From positions 1 through 7,081 of the forward strand of contig CAJBPC010000828.1 of assembly GCA_903957405.1 (NCBI GenBank): a DNA stretch of 7,081 nucleotides. The letters run 5' to 3'. The position numbers and the translations under genes are program-made. The notes below the pieces were generated by a model. The model did not search any database and was not told where the DNA came from. It worked only from the letters and a program-made list of their open reading frames with translations. This document shows positions 1 through 6,726 of the stretch, one piece after another (the stretch's first letter is position 1; each line of letters begins with the position of its first letter). The stretch comes from an uncultured bacterium (lineage in GTDB: Bacteria; Bacteroidota; Bacteroidia; Chitinophagales; Chitinophagaceae).

Positions 1-1
1 C

Positions 2-994
2 CGGGTCAGCGTTCACGGCTTCACGTTCATCCGAGCCGGAAAGTCGAGCTACAACGACATCGCCGCACTGCGAATTATTGAAGCATCAGATATAACGATA
101 ACGCATAACCGATTTATAAACAGCTTTTTCGGCATCTACCTGCAACGCGCATTCCGCGTGAAGATCAGCGAAAACATCCTAACATCGAACGCGAAGGACG
201 AGATCAGTTCAGCCAACGGAATCCATTGTTGGCAGTCCGATCAACTCGATATCACGTCGAATACCATCAGCGGTCACAGGGACGGCATTTATTTTGAATT
301 CGTCACAAACTCAACCATCCGCAAAAACCGAAGCACGGGTAACGTCCGTTACGGACTGCATTTCATGTTCTCCAGTCATGACACGTACAGCGACAATCTC
401 TTCCGAGATAACGGTGCGGGAGTGTCGGTCATGTACAGCCATCATGTGACGATGATCCGCAACATCTTTGCCGACAACTGGGGCAATGCGGCTTATGGCA
501 TCCTCATGAAGGAGATCAACGACAGTGAAGTGAGAGACAATCTCATACGGCACAATACCGTTGGCGTGCTGTTGGAAGGTTCCAACCGAATTCAATTGGA
601 AGGAAATCACTTTCACGACAACGGTTGGGCCATCCGGATGCAGGCAAGCTGTTCAGACAACAACTTAAAAGGCAACAACTTCACCGCGAACACCTTCGAC
701 ATTGCCACAAACGGCTCCCTCGTACTCAACCGCTTTGAAGGCAACTATTGGTCGAAATACGAAGGATATGACCTGAACCGTGATGGCATCGGGGATGTCC
801 CCTACCGTCCAGTCAGTCTCTATTCCATGATCGTGGAGCGAAACCCCGCAACCCTCATGCTCTTCAGGGGATTCATGACGGAACTCATGGACCGTGCAGA
901 AAGACTTTTGCCGGGCATGACACCTGAAGACCTGAAGGATGACAAACCAAACATGCGGAAACTCATTCTCCACACGCCAACACAAACCTCATGA
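2..994 (+). CDS. nosD: NosD, periplasmic copper-centre assembly protein (5' end outside window)
   Basis: NosD is the periplasmic partner of the NosFY ABC transporter and is needed to mature the copper sites of nitrous oxide reductase. The frame is open from base 2, so 330 residues are visible and the N-terminus, including any signal peptide, is missing. A GTG at 158 is only an internal valine codon. The visible protein is a run of short right-handed beta-helix (CASH/PbH1-type) turns, seen as repeated N-x-I/F patterns such as ITHNRF, ILTSN and IRHNTVGV. Landmarks typical of NosD are GHRDGIYFEFV near visible residue 91, RYGLHFMFS near 116 and NWGNAAYGILMKEI near 159. A closing block contains GNYW (from 247) and DLNRDGIGD (from 257). 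The stop codon overlaps the nosF start as ATGA, which suggests translational coupling. The family call is firm. Copper handling is known for the family and is not visible in this fragment. Confidence 0.95.
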   Translation, partial: RVSVHGFTFIRAGKSSYNDIAALRIIEASDITITHNRFINSFFGIYLQRAFRVKISENILTSNAKDEISSANGIHCWQSDQLDITSNTISGHRDGIYFEFVTNSTIRKNRSTGNVRYGLHFMFSSHDTYSDNLFRDNGAGVSVMYSHHVTMIRNIFADNWGNAAYGILMKEINDSEVRDNLIRHNTVGVLLEGSNRIQLEGNHFHDNGWAIRMQASCSDNNLKGNNFTANTFDIATNGSLVLNRFEGNYWSKYEGYDLNRDGIGDVPYRPVSLYSMIVERNPATLMLFRGFMTELMDRAERLLPGMTPEDLKDDKPNMRKLILHTPTQTS

Positions 995-1701
995 TCATCG
1001 CCACCAACGTTTCAAAACGCTTCGGAAAACTGTCGGCCCTGCAGGACATCAGCACGACCTGCCATGCCGGACAGAGCATCGCCCTCATCGGCCCCAACGG
1101 ATCGGGCAAGACGACCTTCATCAAATGCCTCCTGGGGATGGTGGTACCGGACAATGGTTTCATCACCTTTGATGGCAAGAATATCGGCATGGACTGGCAA
1201 TATCGCGACCGCATCGGATACATGCCGCAGACCGGACGGTATCCCGATCATATGTGCATTGGACAGGTGCTGGATATGATGACCGACCTACGGGGCAAGA
1301 GAGGCAAGGATCTCGACCGGGAACTGATTGAGACCTGGCGGCTCGATACAATGCTGGGCAAGCGCATGGGTACGCTGTCGGGCGGCACCCGACAGAAAGT
1401 GAGTGCAGCCCTCGCCTTTCTTTTCAAGCCCGATGTCCTCATCCTCGATGAACCCACGGCAGGACTCGATCCACTCTCGAGCGAGATGCTGAAAGAAAAA
1501 ATCCGACGTGAACGTGCGCAGGGCCGGCTCATCCTCATCACTTCGCATATATTGAGCGATCTGGAGGACATCATCAGCGAGATCATCTATCTGCAGGAGG
1601 GACGTCTTGTGTTCCATAAGGCCTGGGTAACACTCCGCGAAGATACCGGCGAAGCCAGGCTGTCACGCGCCATTGCACAACTCATGAAAAAAGCGAACTG
1701 A
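991..1701 (+). CDS. nosF: NosF, ABC transporter ATPase for nitrous oxide reductase maturation
   Basis: Cytoplasmic ATPase subunit that powers the NosDFY complex. The protein has 236 residues and all ABC motifs are present. These are Walker A GPNGSGKT at 34-41, the Q-loop glutamine at Q80, the signature LSGGTRQK at 129-136, Walker B VLILDEP at 149-155, the D-loop GLDP at 158-161 and the switch histidine H186 in TSH. The signature has T in place of the common Q after LSGG, a variant I associate with NosF proteins, so it is not a sign of decay. The start ATG at 991 overlaps the nosD stop by four bases. This fixes the start and argues for coupled translation. The nosY start follows the nosF stop after a single base. 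The ABC call is certain from the motifs, and the NosF assignment rests on the flanking nosD and nosY. Confidence 0.96.
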   Translation: MIIATNVSKRFGKLSALQDISTTCHAGQSIALIGPNGSGKTTFIKCLLGMVVPDNGFITFDGKNIGMDWQYRDRIGYMPQTGRYPDHMCIGQVLDMMTDLRGKRGKDLDRELIETWRLDTMLGKRMGTLSGGTRQKVSAALAFLFKPDVLILDEPTAGLDPLSSEMLKEKIRRERAQGRLILITSHILSDLEDIISEIIYLQEGRLVFHKAWVTLREDTGEARLSRAIAQLMKKAN

Positions 1702-1702
1702 C

Positions 1703-2470
1703 ATGCGCAAGATCATCAAATACGTAATGCTCGACATTCTCCGGAACAAGATCATCATCGCTTATGCGTGCCTGTTAGTATTGCTCGGATTCAGTCTGTT
1801 CAATATGAATGACAGCACAGACAAGGGATTGCTCAGCCTGATGAATGTCGTACTGATCATCGTACCACTGGTCAGCTTGGTATTCTCCGCCATCTATCTC
1901 TACAATGCGACGGAGTTCATCGAACTGCTCGTTTCACAGCCCATCCGCCGCCGTGACATCTGGCTAAGTCTGTTCACCGGACTCGCAGGCTCACTGGCCA
2001 TTGCCTTTCTGGCAGGATGCAGCATCCCTGTGCTGATATCGGGTGCCATGAAGGAAGTGGGACTACTCCTATTCATCGGAACGCTGTTATCCATCATTTT
2101 TGCGGCCATCGCAATGCTGGCCGTTGTGCATACGCGAGATAAAGCCAGGGGGATCGGCCTAACCACCATGTTGTGGCTGTTTTTTACGTTGTTGTTCGAC
2201 GGGATCGTATTGTTCATCCTGTTCCAATTCATGGATTATCCATTGGAGAAAGCCATGATCGTGATGAGCATGCTGAATCCGATCGACCTCTCACGGGTGA
2301 TCATGTTGCTCCAGCTTGACATCTCCGCGATGATGGGCGTCACCAGCGCGGTATTCCGCTCCGCCTTCGGATCTCCGCTGGGCATGGGTATAGCGATCGC
2401 CGTATTGCTGATGTGGGTTGTCCTTCCGCTCTGGAGTTCACTGCGAACCTTTCAGCACAAGGATCTCTGA
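1703..2470 (+). CDS. nosY: NosY, ABC permease for nitrous oxide reductase maturation
   Basis: Inner-membrane permease of the NosDFY complex, 255 residues. By eye there are six hydrophobic spans: about 17-33, 44-67, 88-112, 119-142, 152-175 and 225-246. The ELLVSQPIRRRD segment (residues 74-85), between spans 2 and 3, is the ABC-2 type coupling region expected to contact NosF. The MLNPIDLSRVIML stretch (190-202), followed by the D206-x-S-A-M-M-G segment, is typical of NosY. The ATG lies one base after the nosF stop. No Shine-Dalgarno sequence is visible, only an A-run (1687-1692) inside the end of nosF, so coupled translation is likely. The family's substrate has been debated as a sulfur species or copper transfer, and the sequence does not settle this. 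There is no sign of damage. Confidence 0.95.
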   Translation: MRKIIKYVMLDILRNKIIIAYACLLVLLGFSLFNMNDSTDKGLLSLMNVVLIIVPLVSLVFSAIYLYNATEFIELLVSQPIRRRDIWLSLFTGLAGSLAIAFLAGCSIPVLISGAMKEVGLLLFIGTLLSIIFAAIAMLAVVHTRDKARGIGLTTMLWLFFTLLFDGIVLFILFQFMDYPLEKAMIVMSMLNPIDLSRVIMLLQLDISAMMGVTSAVFRSAFGSPLGMGIAIAVLLMWVVLPLWSSLRTFQHKDL

Positions 2471-2477
2471 TCAAATT

Positions 2478-2482
2478 AAAAC
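2478..2482 (+). promoter_or_regulatory. AAAAC leader element before the globin gene
   Basis: AAAAC begins 13 bases before the ATG at 2491, in the 20-base gap after nosY. The same pentamer sits 14 bases before three other starts in this window. It may be a translation-initiation enhancer in a lineage that does not use Shine-Dalgarno sequences. This rests on position and recurrence only. Confidence 0.35.
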
Positions 2483-2490
2483 ATCATCCC

Positions 2491-2871
2491 ATGAACAGGA
2501 AAAAGGACATCAAAAAACGGGAAGACATCATCAAACTTGTGGACGGATTTTATGAAAAGATAAGAGCCGATGAAACAATTGGGCCGATCTTCGATCAGGT
2601 TGCCCAAACAAACTGGGAACGCCATATGCCTGTTATGTATGATTTCTGGGAGAATGTCATCTTCCATACCGGTCTCTACAGCGGCAATCCGATGATCGCC
2701 CATCAGCGGGTGCACGCGCTGCGCCCCTTTACCAAAGATCATTTTACGCGTTGGCTGGAACTGTTCCGGGCAACACTGCACGAATACTTTGGAGGTCCCA
2801 ACACCGAACTGGCCGACCAGCGAGCCACATCCATCGCCACCGTGATGCAACTCAAGCTGGAAGCCTATTGA
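2491..2871 (+). CDS. Group III (P-type) truncated hemoglobin
   Basis: Small cytoplasmic haem protein of 126 residues, the usual size for a group III 2-over-2 globin. Compared from memory with Campylobacter Ctb, the key positions are present. Y21 in GFYEKI is B10, H45 in NWERH is E7, H75 in HQRVH is the proximal F8 histidine and W88 in HFTRWLELF is G8. H71, four residues before H75, is a less likely alternative ligand. ETIGPIF (28-34) and FWENV (52-56) are also family-like. Group III globins bind oxygen and nitric oxide and are linked to tolerance of nitrosative stress in Campylobacter. A role in handling NO beside a nos operon is an inference. The frame is open further upstream, to 2413, but that start lies inside nosY. 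The ATG at 2491 gives a full-length globin and is preferred. It is probably in the nos transcript. Confidence 0.92.
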   Translation: MNRKKDIKKREDIIKLVDGFYEKIRADETIGPIFDQVAQTNWERHMPVMYDFWENVIFHTGLYSGNPMIAHQRVHALRPFTKDHFTRWLELFRATLHEYFGGPNTELADQRATSIATVMQLKLEAY

Positions 2872-2899
2872 TACATTCTCATCTTAGATCCCATCAACC

Positions 2900-2907
2900 A
2901 AAACCAT
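2900..2907 (+). promoter_or_regulatory. AAAACCAT leader octamer before the FAS1 gene
   Basis: AAAACCAT lies six bases before the ATG at 2914. The identical octamer with the identical 6-base spacer precedes the minus-strand gene at 4203. No Shine-Dalgarno sequence is present. The call is based on the repeat itself; its function, perhaps in translation initiation, is inferred. Confidence 0.4.
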
Positions 2908-2913
2908 AGACAC

Positions 2914-3480
2914 ATGAAAAAATCAATGCGCGCTCTCGCGATGCTTGTCATTACCCTCGTCGTTACTTCTTGCGGTCAGCAGAGCGACACCGCCTCCACC
3001 GGTAACGTCAACGAAACAGATGCCGGTCCGGTTTCCGGGCAGTCTGCTGTGCAGGATGATGAATCCCAGAAAGACGTGGTAAAGGTCGCCATCGGCAGCC
3101 CTGATCACACCACACTCGTCACCGCCCTCAAGGCCGCCGAATACGTGGATGTGCTCTCCAATGCAGGGCCATTCACGGTTTTTGCGCCGACCAACGCCGC
3201 TTTCAATAAACTTCCGGCAGGGACGGTGGAAGGGCTGCTGGCCCCGGATAAGAAGGACGACCTACGCACCGTCCTGGAATACCATGTGTATGTAGGCCGA
3301 CTCACCACCGAGATGCTGCAGGACGGACAGGTGATCGGACAGGCCAGCGGACACAATGCGACCATTGCCGTAAAAGATGGTATAGTCACAATCAACGGAG
3401 CCAACATTGTCGCCAGCGTCCCCGCCAGCAATGGTATCATCCATGTGATCGACGCCGTGCTCCTGCCGCCTGCGAAATGA
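2914..3480 (+). CDS. FAS1 (fasciclin) domain lipoprotein
   Basis: Predicted exported lipoprotein of 188 residues. The N-terminus is MKKSMR, then a hydrophobic stretch and a lipobox VTSC, giving lipidated C20. Residues 21-54 form a low-complexity linker rich in S, T, Q, N, D and E. A single FAS1 domain fills about 55-188. Its H1 motif is FTVFAPTNAAF (87-97), the YH pair is at 123-124 and the H2 motif NGIIHVIDAVLLP is at 173-185. FAS1 domains are usually adhesion or ligand-binding modules, and the partner here is unknown. The residue after C20 is glycine and there is no clear acidic surface-export tag, so I cannot say which face of the outer membrane it occupies. It follows the globin gene after 42 bases on the same strand. 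Two terminator-like hairpins come right after its stop, so it is probably the last gene of the operon. The domain call is firm and the role is not known. Confidence 0.93.
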   Translation: MKKSMRALAMLVITLVVTSCGQQSDTASTGNVNETDAGPVSGQSAVQDDESQKDVVKVAIGSPDHTTLVTALKAAEYVDVLSNAGPFTVFAPTNAAFNKLPAGTVEGLLAPDKKDDLRTVLEYHVYVGRLTTEMLQDGQVIGQASGHNATIAVKDGIVTINGANIVASVPASNGIIHVIDAVLLPPAK

Positions 3481-3498
3481 TGAATGTCCGCCGCTGCT

Positions 3499-3543
3499 AA
3501 GGCATCCTAGGATCCACCGATCCGGGAGAAGCCTTGTGTTTTT
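3499..3543 (+). terminator. Nested hairpin with T-run after the FAS1 gene
   Basis: The outer stem pairs AAGGC (3499-3503) with GCCTT (3531-3535). The middle pairs TCC (3505-3507) with GGA (3525-3527). The inner stem is a perfect GGATC (3510-3514) with GATCC (3519-3523) around a CACC loop. GTGTTTTT follows. It is imperfect but well placed, starting 19 bases after the stop. Confidence 0.55.
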
Positions 3544-3560
3544 GATATCTCCCCCACGAT

Positions 3561-3591
3561 CTCAAAGCCGTTCTTTATGAGCCTTGTTTTT
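3561..3591 (+). terminator. Second hairpin with T-run after the FAS1 gene
   Basis: CTCAAAG (3561-3567) pairs with CTT-TGAG (3573-3575 and 3578-3581) with a two-base TA bulge and a CCGTT loop. CCTTG and five T residues follow. The tail GCCTTGT plus Ts copies the tail of the preceding hairpin, 50 bases upstream. It looks like a backup terminator. From here to 3768 I see no other feature. Confidence 0.45.
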
Positions 3592-3768
3592 CAGAAAGCG
3601 CAACAAATGCCGGCAGACATTCTTCTGATCACCCAGGCCTTCCCGCAGCGGGGATCATGCGAAACCTGCACTTCATAAAACCTGACGGAGATCGGGAAGC
3701 ATCTTAACGAGTAAGCCCAGTGGATGACGTCACACAGTGCTTTTAAACTCAACCAAAACCTGCAAGTA

Positions 3769-4203
3769 CTATTCCGAGAATTGCTGCGACAAAGCATTGG
3801 AGACAACCTTCATCTCCCCACCCTTCATCTTCAGCACATACGCGTTGTTCAGTGCGCGGATGTTCGGATTGGAATAATGTTTCTCATCATAAGGTTTCAC
3901 CACATCGTTTTCCTGGGTGACATGGCCCGCTTCGTCTCTCGTGAGGCCCACCACTTCGTAGCTGAAATGCCAGGGATTCATGGCATCCGCATCTCCGCTG
4001 TCGTTGAAGGTATCGTTGAAACCTTCAAAGATCAATTCATTCGGAAAGTTCTCGTGCTGATTCAACAGATTCGTGATCTCGACCTTTTTATGCAGCTCCG
4101 GGTCATCGTGGATGATGCCACTGTCCCAGATCAGTTCGCCATTGAGGAAGATCACCAACCGGTTATCGACATGCCCGATGCGGATCCAGTATTCTTTTTT
4201 CAT
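3769..4203 (-). CDS. Uncharacterised soluble protein, possible beta-sandwich
   Basis: I do not recognise the family. The protein has 144 residues, is soluble and acidic, and has no signal peptide or membrane span. The first half reads like alternating beta strands: WIRIGHV (6-12), LVIFLNGELIWDSG (16-29), KVEITNLLN (40-48) and NELIFEGFND (55-64). This resembles the pattern of jelly-roll, sugar-binding-like domains (LNG turn, D/E-I-T-x-L-L, N-x-L-x-F-x-G). That fold is my inference. The rest, from about residue 65, carries a charged stretch and PYDEKHYSNPNIR (104-116). Codon use on this strand is ordinary, with mostly G/C third positions. A longer plus-strand frame (3724-4284) runs opposite it and has improbable composition, so this strand is preferred. 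The ATG is preceded by AAAACCAT at the same spacing as the FAS1 gene, which supports the start. It stands alone, convergent to the nos operon, and no clear terminator follows it. Confidence 0.78.
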   Translation of the reverse strand: MKKEYWIRIGHVDNRLVIFLNGELIWDSGIIHDDPELHKKVEITNLLNQHENFPNELIFEGFNDTFNDSGDADAMNPWHFSYEVVGLTRDEAGHVTQENDVVKPYDEKHYSNPNIRALNNAYVLKMKGGEMKVVSNALSQQFSE

Positions 4204-4209
4204 TATACG

Positions 4210-4217
4210 ATGGTTTT
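4210..4217 (-). promoter_or_regulatory. AAAACCAT leader octamer before the minus-strand gene
   Basis: Read on the minus strand, AAAACCAT ends six bases before the ATG at 4203. It is identical in sequence and spacing to the element before the FAS1 gene at 2914. I saw no Bacteroidota-type TAnnTTTG promoter box just upstream. Confidence 0.4.
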
Positions 4218-4503
4218 TATTGATGTAGTAAAATTGCCCAACATTGCGTTTTTATCATATGACCGGAATTATGTGGAGCACTGATCCTTGTTACCGAAAA
4301 AAACCACCCAGCACCCTTCGGTCCTCAAACCATGCACCGGCCGCGGGTCGCAGGGGCCGGCGGCTTCGGGATAACGGGGTTCGACAATCAACGCGGCACA
4401 GGCATTGTCTGCATGACATCTGCAGGAACAGGCATTGCCCCCTGGAGAAGATGTGATCGCCTCGGAGTTTCATCATCCGCCGCATGTATGGGTGAGTTTG
4501 AGT

Positions 4504-4511
4504 TATTTTTG
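4504..4511 (+). promoter_or_regulatory. Possible Bacteroidota -7 box (TATTTTTG)
   Basis: TATTTTTG matches the Bacteroidota -7 consensus TAnnTTTG and lies 17 bases before the TTG start at 4528. A matching -33 TTG/TTTG element at the usual spacing is not seen. If it is used, the transcript would have a leader of only about ten bases. The match may be chance in an A+T-rich stretch. Confidence 0.3.
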
Positions 4512-4513
4512 CC

Positions 4514-4518
4514 AAAAC
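4514..4518 (+). promoter_or_regulatory. AAAAC leader element before the radical SAM gene
   Basis: AAAAC begins exactly 14 bases before the TTG at 4528, the same distance as for the genes starting at 2914 and 4203. It supports the TTG as the real start. It lies just after the possible -7 box, so both elements may not work as proposed. Confidence 0.35.
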
Positions 4519-4527
4519 TGAATCCCA

Positions 4528-6726
4528 TTGGCTGTTGAGGTCTATCTGGTCACCCCCCCTTTCACACAACTGAACACCCCCTATCCGGCTACGTCGTACC
4601 TGAAAGGTTTCCTGAATACCAAAGGAATTTCCTCTTTCCAGTCCGACCTCGGCATCGAAGTGACGCTTCGGCTGTTCTCCGAGGACGGCCTGAGGTCGAT
4701 GTTCGAGGCGGCCGACCGGCATACCGGACCGATCTCGGGGAATGCGCAAAGGATACTGCACCTGCGCACGCATTATGTCCGGTGCATCAATGACGTGATC
4801 CGTTTCCTGCAGGGAAGGAATCCCACACTGGCGCACCATATCGCCACGCGGAACTTCCTGCCGGAGGCTGACCGCTTCGGGCAGTTGGCAGACCTCGACT
4901 GGGCCTTCGGAAGCATGGGGGTGCAGGACAGGGCCAAGCATATCGCCACCCTTTTTCTGGAGGATCTGTCTGACCTCATCCAGGAAACGGTCGACCCCTA
5001 TTTCGGATTCACCCGATATGCCGAACGGATCAGCCGGTCCGCCACGAGCTTCGACGGACTCGCCGCCGCATTGGCAAGCCCTCCGACTTTCACCGACGAG
5101 ATGCTCATAGCCATCTTACGGGAACGCATAACCGAAATAAAGCCCGCAATGCTGGCGATCTCCGTGCCCTTTCCTGGGAATCTGTACGCCGCACTCCGCT
5201 GCGCGCAATGGGTGAAAGCGAACCGACCTGAAGTGAGGGTCGCACTCGGCGGCGGATATGCGAACACAGAGCTTCGCAAGGTCAGCGATCCAAGGGTATT
5301 TGATCTTGTGGACTTCATCACCCTTGACGACGGGGAGGCACCGGTGGAGCAGCTGCTCCGGTACATCCGGGGCGAGGCGACAGTGGATCAATTGAAACGC
5401 ACATTACACAGGAAGGACGGACATGTGGTGTATACGGATAACAAGCTGATAGTTGACTACCGGCAGACGGAGACCGGCACACCCGACTATAGCGACCTTC
5501 CGCTTGAGGGATATATTTCCGCGATCGAGATCCTGAATCCCATGCACAGGCTATGGAGCGATGGGAGGTGGAACAAACTGACCATGGCGCATGGCTGCTA
5601 CTGGGGGAAATGCACATTCTGTGATATTTCACTTGATTACATCAAGCGTTACGAACCGCTGACAGCATCCGTGCTTTGCGACAGGATGGAGGAGCTCATC
5701 GAAAAGACCGGCGTCAACGGATTCCATTTCGTCGATGAGGCGGCACCGCCATCATTGATGAAGGCCCTTGCCCTGGAGATCATCAAGCGTAAGCTTGTGG
5801 TGAGTTGGTGGACGAACATCCGGTTCGAGAACAGTTTCACGCGCGACCTTTGCCTGCTGCTGCGTGCATCCGGCTGCATCGGTGTTTCAGGGGGACTTGA
5901 AGTGGCGTCTGACAGGCTATTGAAACTCATACAAAAAGGCATCACGATCGCACAGGTGGCGAAAGTGAACCGGCATTTCACCGAAGCGGGGATCATGGTG
6001 CATGCTTACCTCATGTACGGCTTCCCGACACAGACCGAACAGGAGACGATCGACTCCCTCGAGATGGTCAGGCAGATGTTCGAAGCTGGCATCCTCGCCT
6101 CAGCATACTGGCATTTGTTCACGATGACGGCGCACAGTCCCGTTGGCATGCAACCCGAAAAATACAGTGTCATCCGCAAGGACCATTCAGACGGAAGCTT
6201 CGCGAACAACGATCTCGAGCATGAAGATCCGACAGGTGGGGCACATGAAAAATTCAGCTGGGGTCTCAAGAAATCCCTGCTGAACTACATGCATGGTCAC
6301 GGCATCGACCATTCGCTTCAGAAATGGTTTGAGTTTCCCGTACCAAAGACCACCGTAGCGAAAGACTTCATGCTCCGCGCATTGGAAGATGATGCCTATG
6401 CACCACCGAAACCCGGCACAAGATGGGTGTGGATCGGGGACGATCCGCTGGCGGAGACCGTCGTGAAGTCCAAGAAGGGAAACCGATGGGAAATGACGCA
6501 GCTGACATTCCACACGCCGAGGGAAAAGGTCCAGATCCGAGTGGATGTGGAAAAGGGCAAATGGCTGGCGGATTTTTTAAAAAGACTGGCGGGACGGGCT
6601 GATAAGACATGTACCTACGAAGAAATCCTGAAGGATCATGAAGCGGCGGGATTCGATGACTTCGAATTGTTCTGGGACAATAAACCCGTAAACACATTGC
6701 ACAAAGCCGGACTATTGAGGTTGTAG
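4528..6726 (+). CDS. B12-binding-domain radical SAM protein with CX4CX2C cluster motif
   Basis: Predicted cytoplasmic iron-sulfur enzyme of 732 residues; the substrate is unknown. The N-terminal region looks like a cobalamin-binding Rossmann domain: VYLVTPPF (5-12), AMLAISVPF (207-215), VALGGGY (238-244) and DFITLDDGEAP (262-272). A long helical insert covers about 50-195. No DxHxxG cobalamin-ligating histidine is seen, which is common in this class, so B12 binding is not proven. The radical SAM core follows, with cluster cysteines C357, C362 and C365 in GCYWGKCTFC. The first gap is four residues, not the usual three. FVDEAAPP (401-408), SGGLE (454-458) and YGFPT (497-501) fit later core strands. 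A C-terminal module of about 625-732 ends in a helix-rich stretch (WLADFLKRL from 679) that could be a small winged-helix domain; this is inferred. An in-frame TGA at 4519 excludes an earlier start. TTG at 4528 puts the first strand at the right place. It appears to be a single-gene unit. Confidence 0.9.
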   Translation: MAVEVYLVTPPFTQLNTPYPATSYLKGFLNTKGISSFQSDLGIEVTLRLFSEDGLRSMFEAADRHTGPISGNAQRILHLRTHYVRCINDVIRFLQGRNPTLAHHIATRNFLPEADRFGQLADLDWAFGSMGVQDRAKHIATLFLEDLSDLIQETVDPYFGFTRYAERISRSATSFDGLAAALASPPTFTDEMLIAILRERITEIKPAMLAISVPFPGNLYAALRCAQWVKANRPEVRVALGGGYANTELRKVSDPRVFDLVDFITLDDGEAPVEQLLRYIRGEATVDQLKRTLHRKDGHVVYTDNKLIVDYRQTETGTPDYSDLPLEGYISAIEILNPMHRLWSDGRWNKLTMAHGCYWGKCTFCDISLDYIKRYEPLTASVLCDRMEELIEKTGVNGFHFVDEAAPPSLMKALALEIIKRKLVVSWWTNIRFENSFTRDLCLLLRASGCIGVSGGLEVASDRLLKLIQKGITIAQVAKVNRHFTEAGIMVHAYLMYGFPTQTEQETIDSLEMVRQMFEAGILASAYWHLFTMTAHSPVGMQPEKYSVIRKDHSDGSFANNDLEHEDPTGGAHEKFSWGLKKSLLNYMHGHGIDHSLQKWFEFPVPKTTVAKDFMLRALEDDAYAPPKPGTRWVWIGDDPLAETVVKSKKGNRWEMTQLTFHTPREKVQIRVDVEKGKWLADFLKRLAGRADKTCTYEEILKDHEAAGFDDFELFWDNKPVNTLHKAGLLRL

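Larger units (their letters stand above)
4204..4527. other. Divergent intergenic region
   Basis: This 324-base gap separates the minus-strand 144-residue gene from the radical SAM gene, so it should hold both promoters. I see no gene in it. It contains a CCGGCC/GGCCGG inverted repeat (4337-4342 and 4355-4360) and an ACCGAA/TTCGGT inverted repeat (4293-4298 and 4317-4322). The 10-base word ACAGGCATTG occurs twice, 30 bases apart (4398-4407 and 4428-4437). The middle part is G+C-rich, while both ends near the start codons are A+T-rich, as promoters usually are. None of these pieces can be assigned a function from sequence alone. Confidence 0.6.

Noticed and set aside
158..160. GTG as the start of nosD
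   Set aside because: The same frame is open to the left edge and the upstream residues (GFTFIRAG, ITHNRF) continue the beta-helix pattern. The real start is outside the window.
1119..1143. NosF signature and Walker variants as signs of a degraded ATPase
   Set aside because: All catalytic motifs are intact, and the LSGGT form fits the NosF family.
2413..2490. Longer N-terminus for the globin gene, starting inside nosY
   Set aside because: The extra residues come from the nosY coding sequence in another frame. The ATG at 2491 gives the normal family length.
2868..2881. Possible FNR/CRP-type site beginning TTGAT between the globin and FAS1 genes
   Set aside because: Only the left half matches; the right half does not read ATCAA.
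3642..3652. CCCGC/GCGGG palindrome in the convergent intergenic gap, as a terminator for the minus-strand gene
   Set aside because: It is very short, has almost no loop, and has no T-run after it on either strand.
3724..4284. Plus-strand open frame of 186 codons
   Set aside because: It runs antisense to a better gene on the minus strand. Its composition is that of a shadow frame, and it shows no recognisable motif.
4291..4941. Minus-strand open frame of 216 codons
   Set aside because: It is mostly antisense to the start of the radical SAM gene and to the G+C-rich intergenic region, and shows no family motif.
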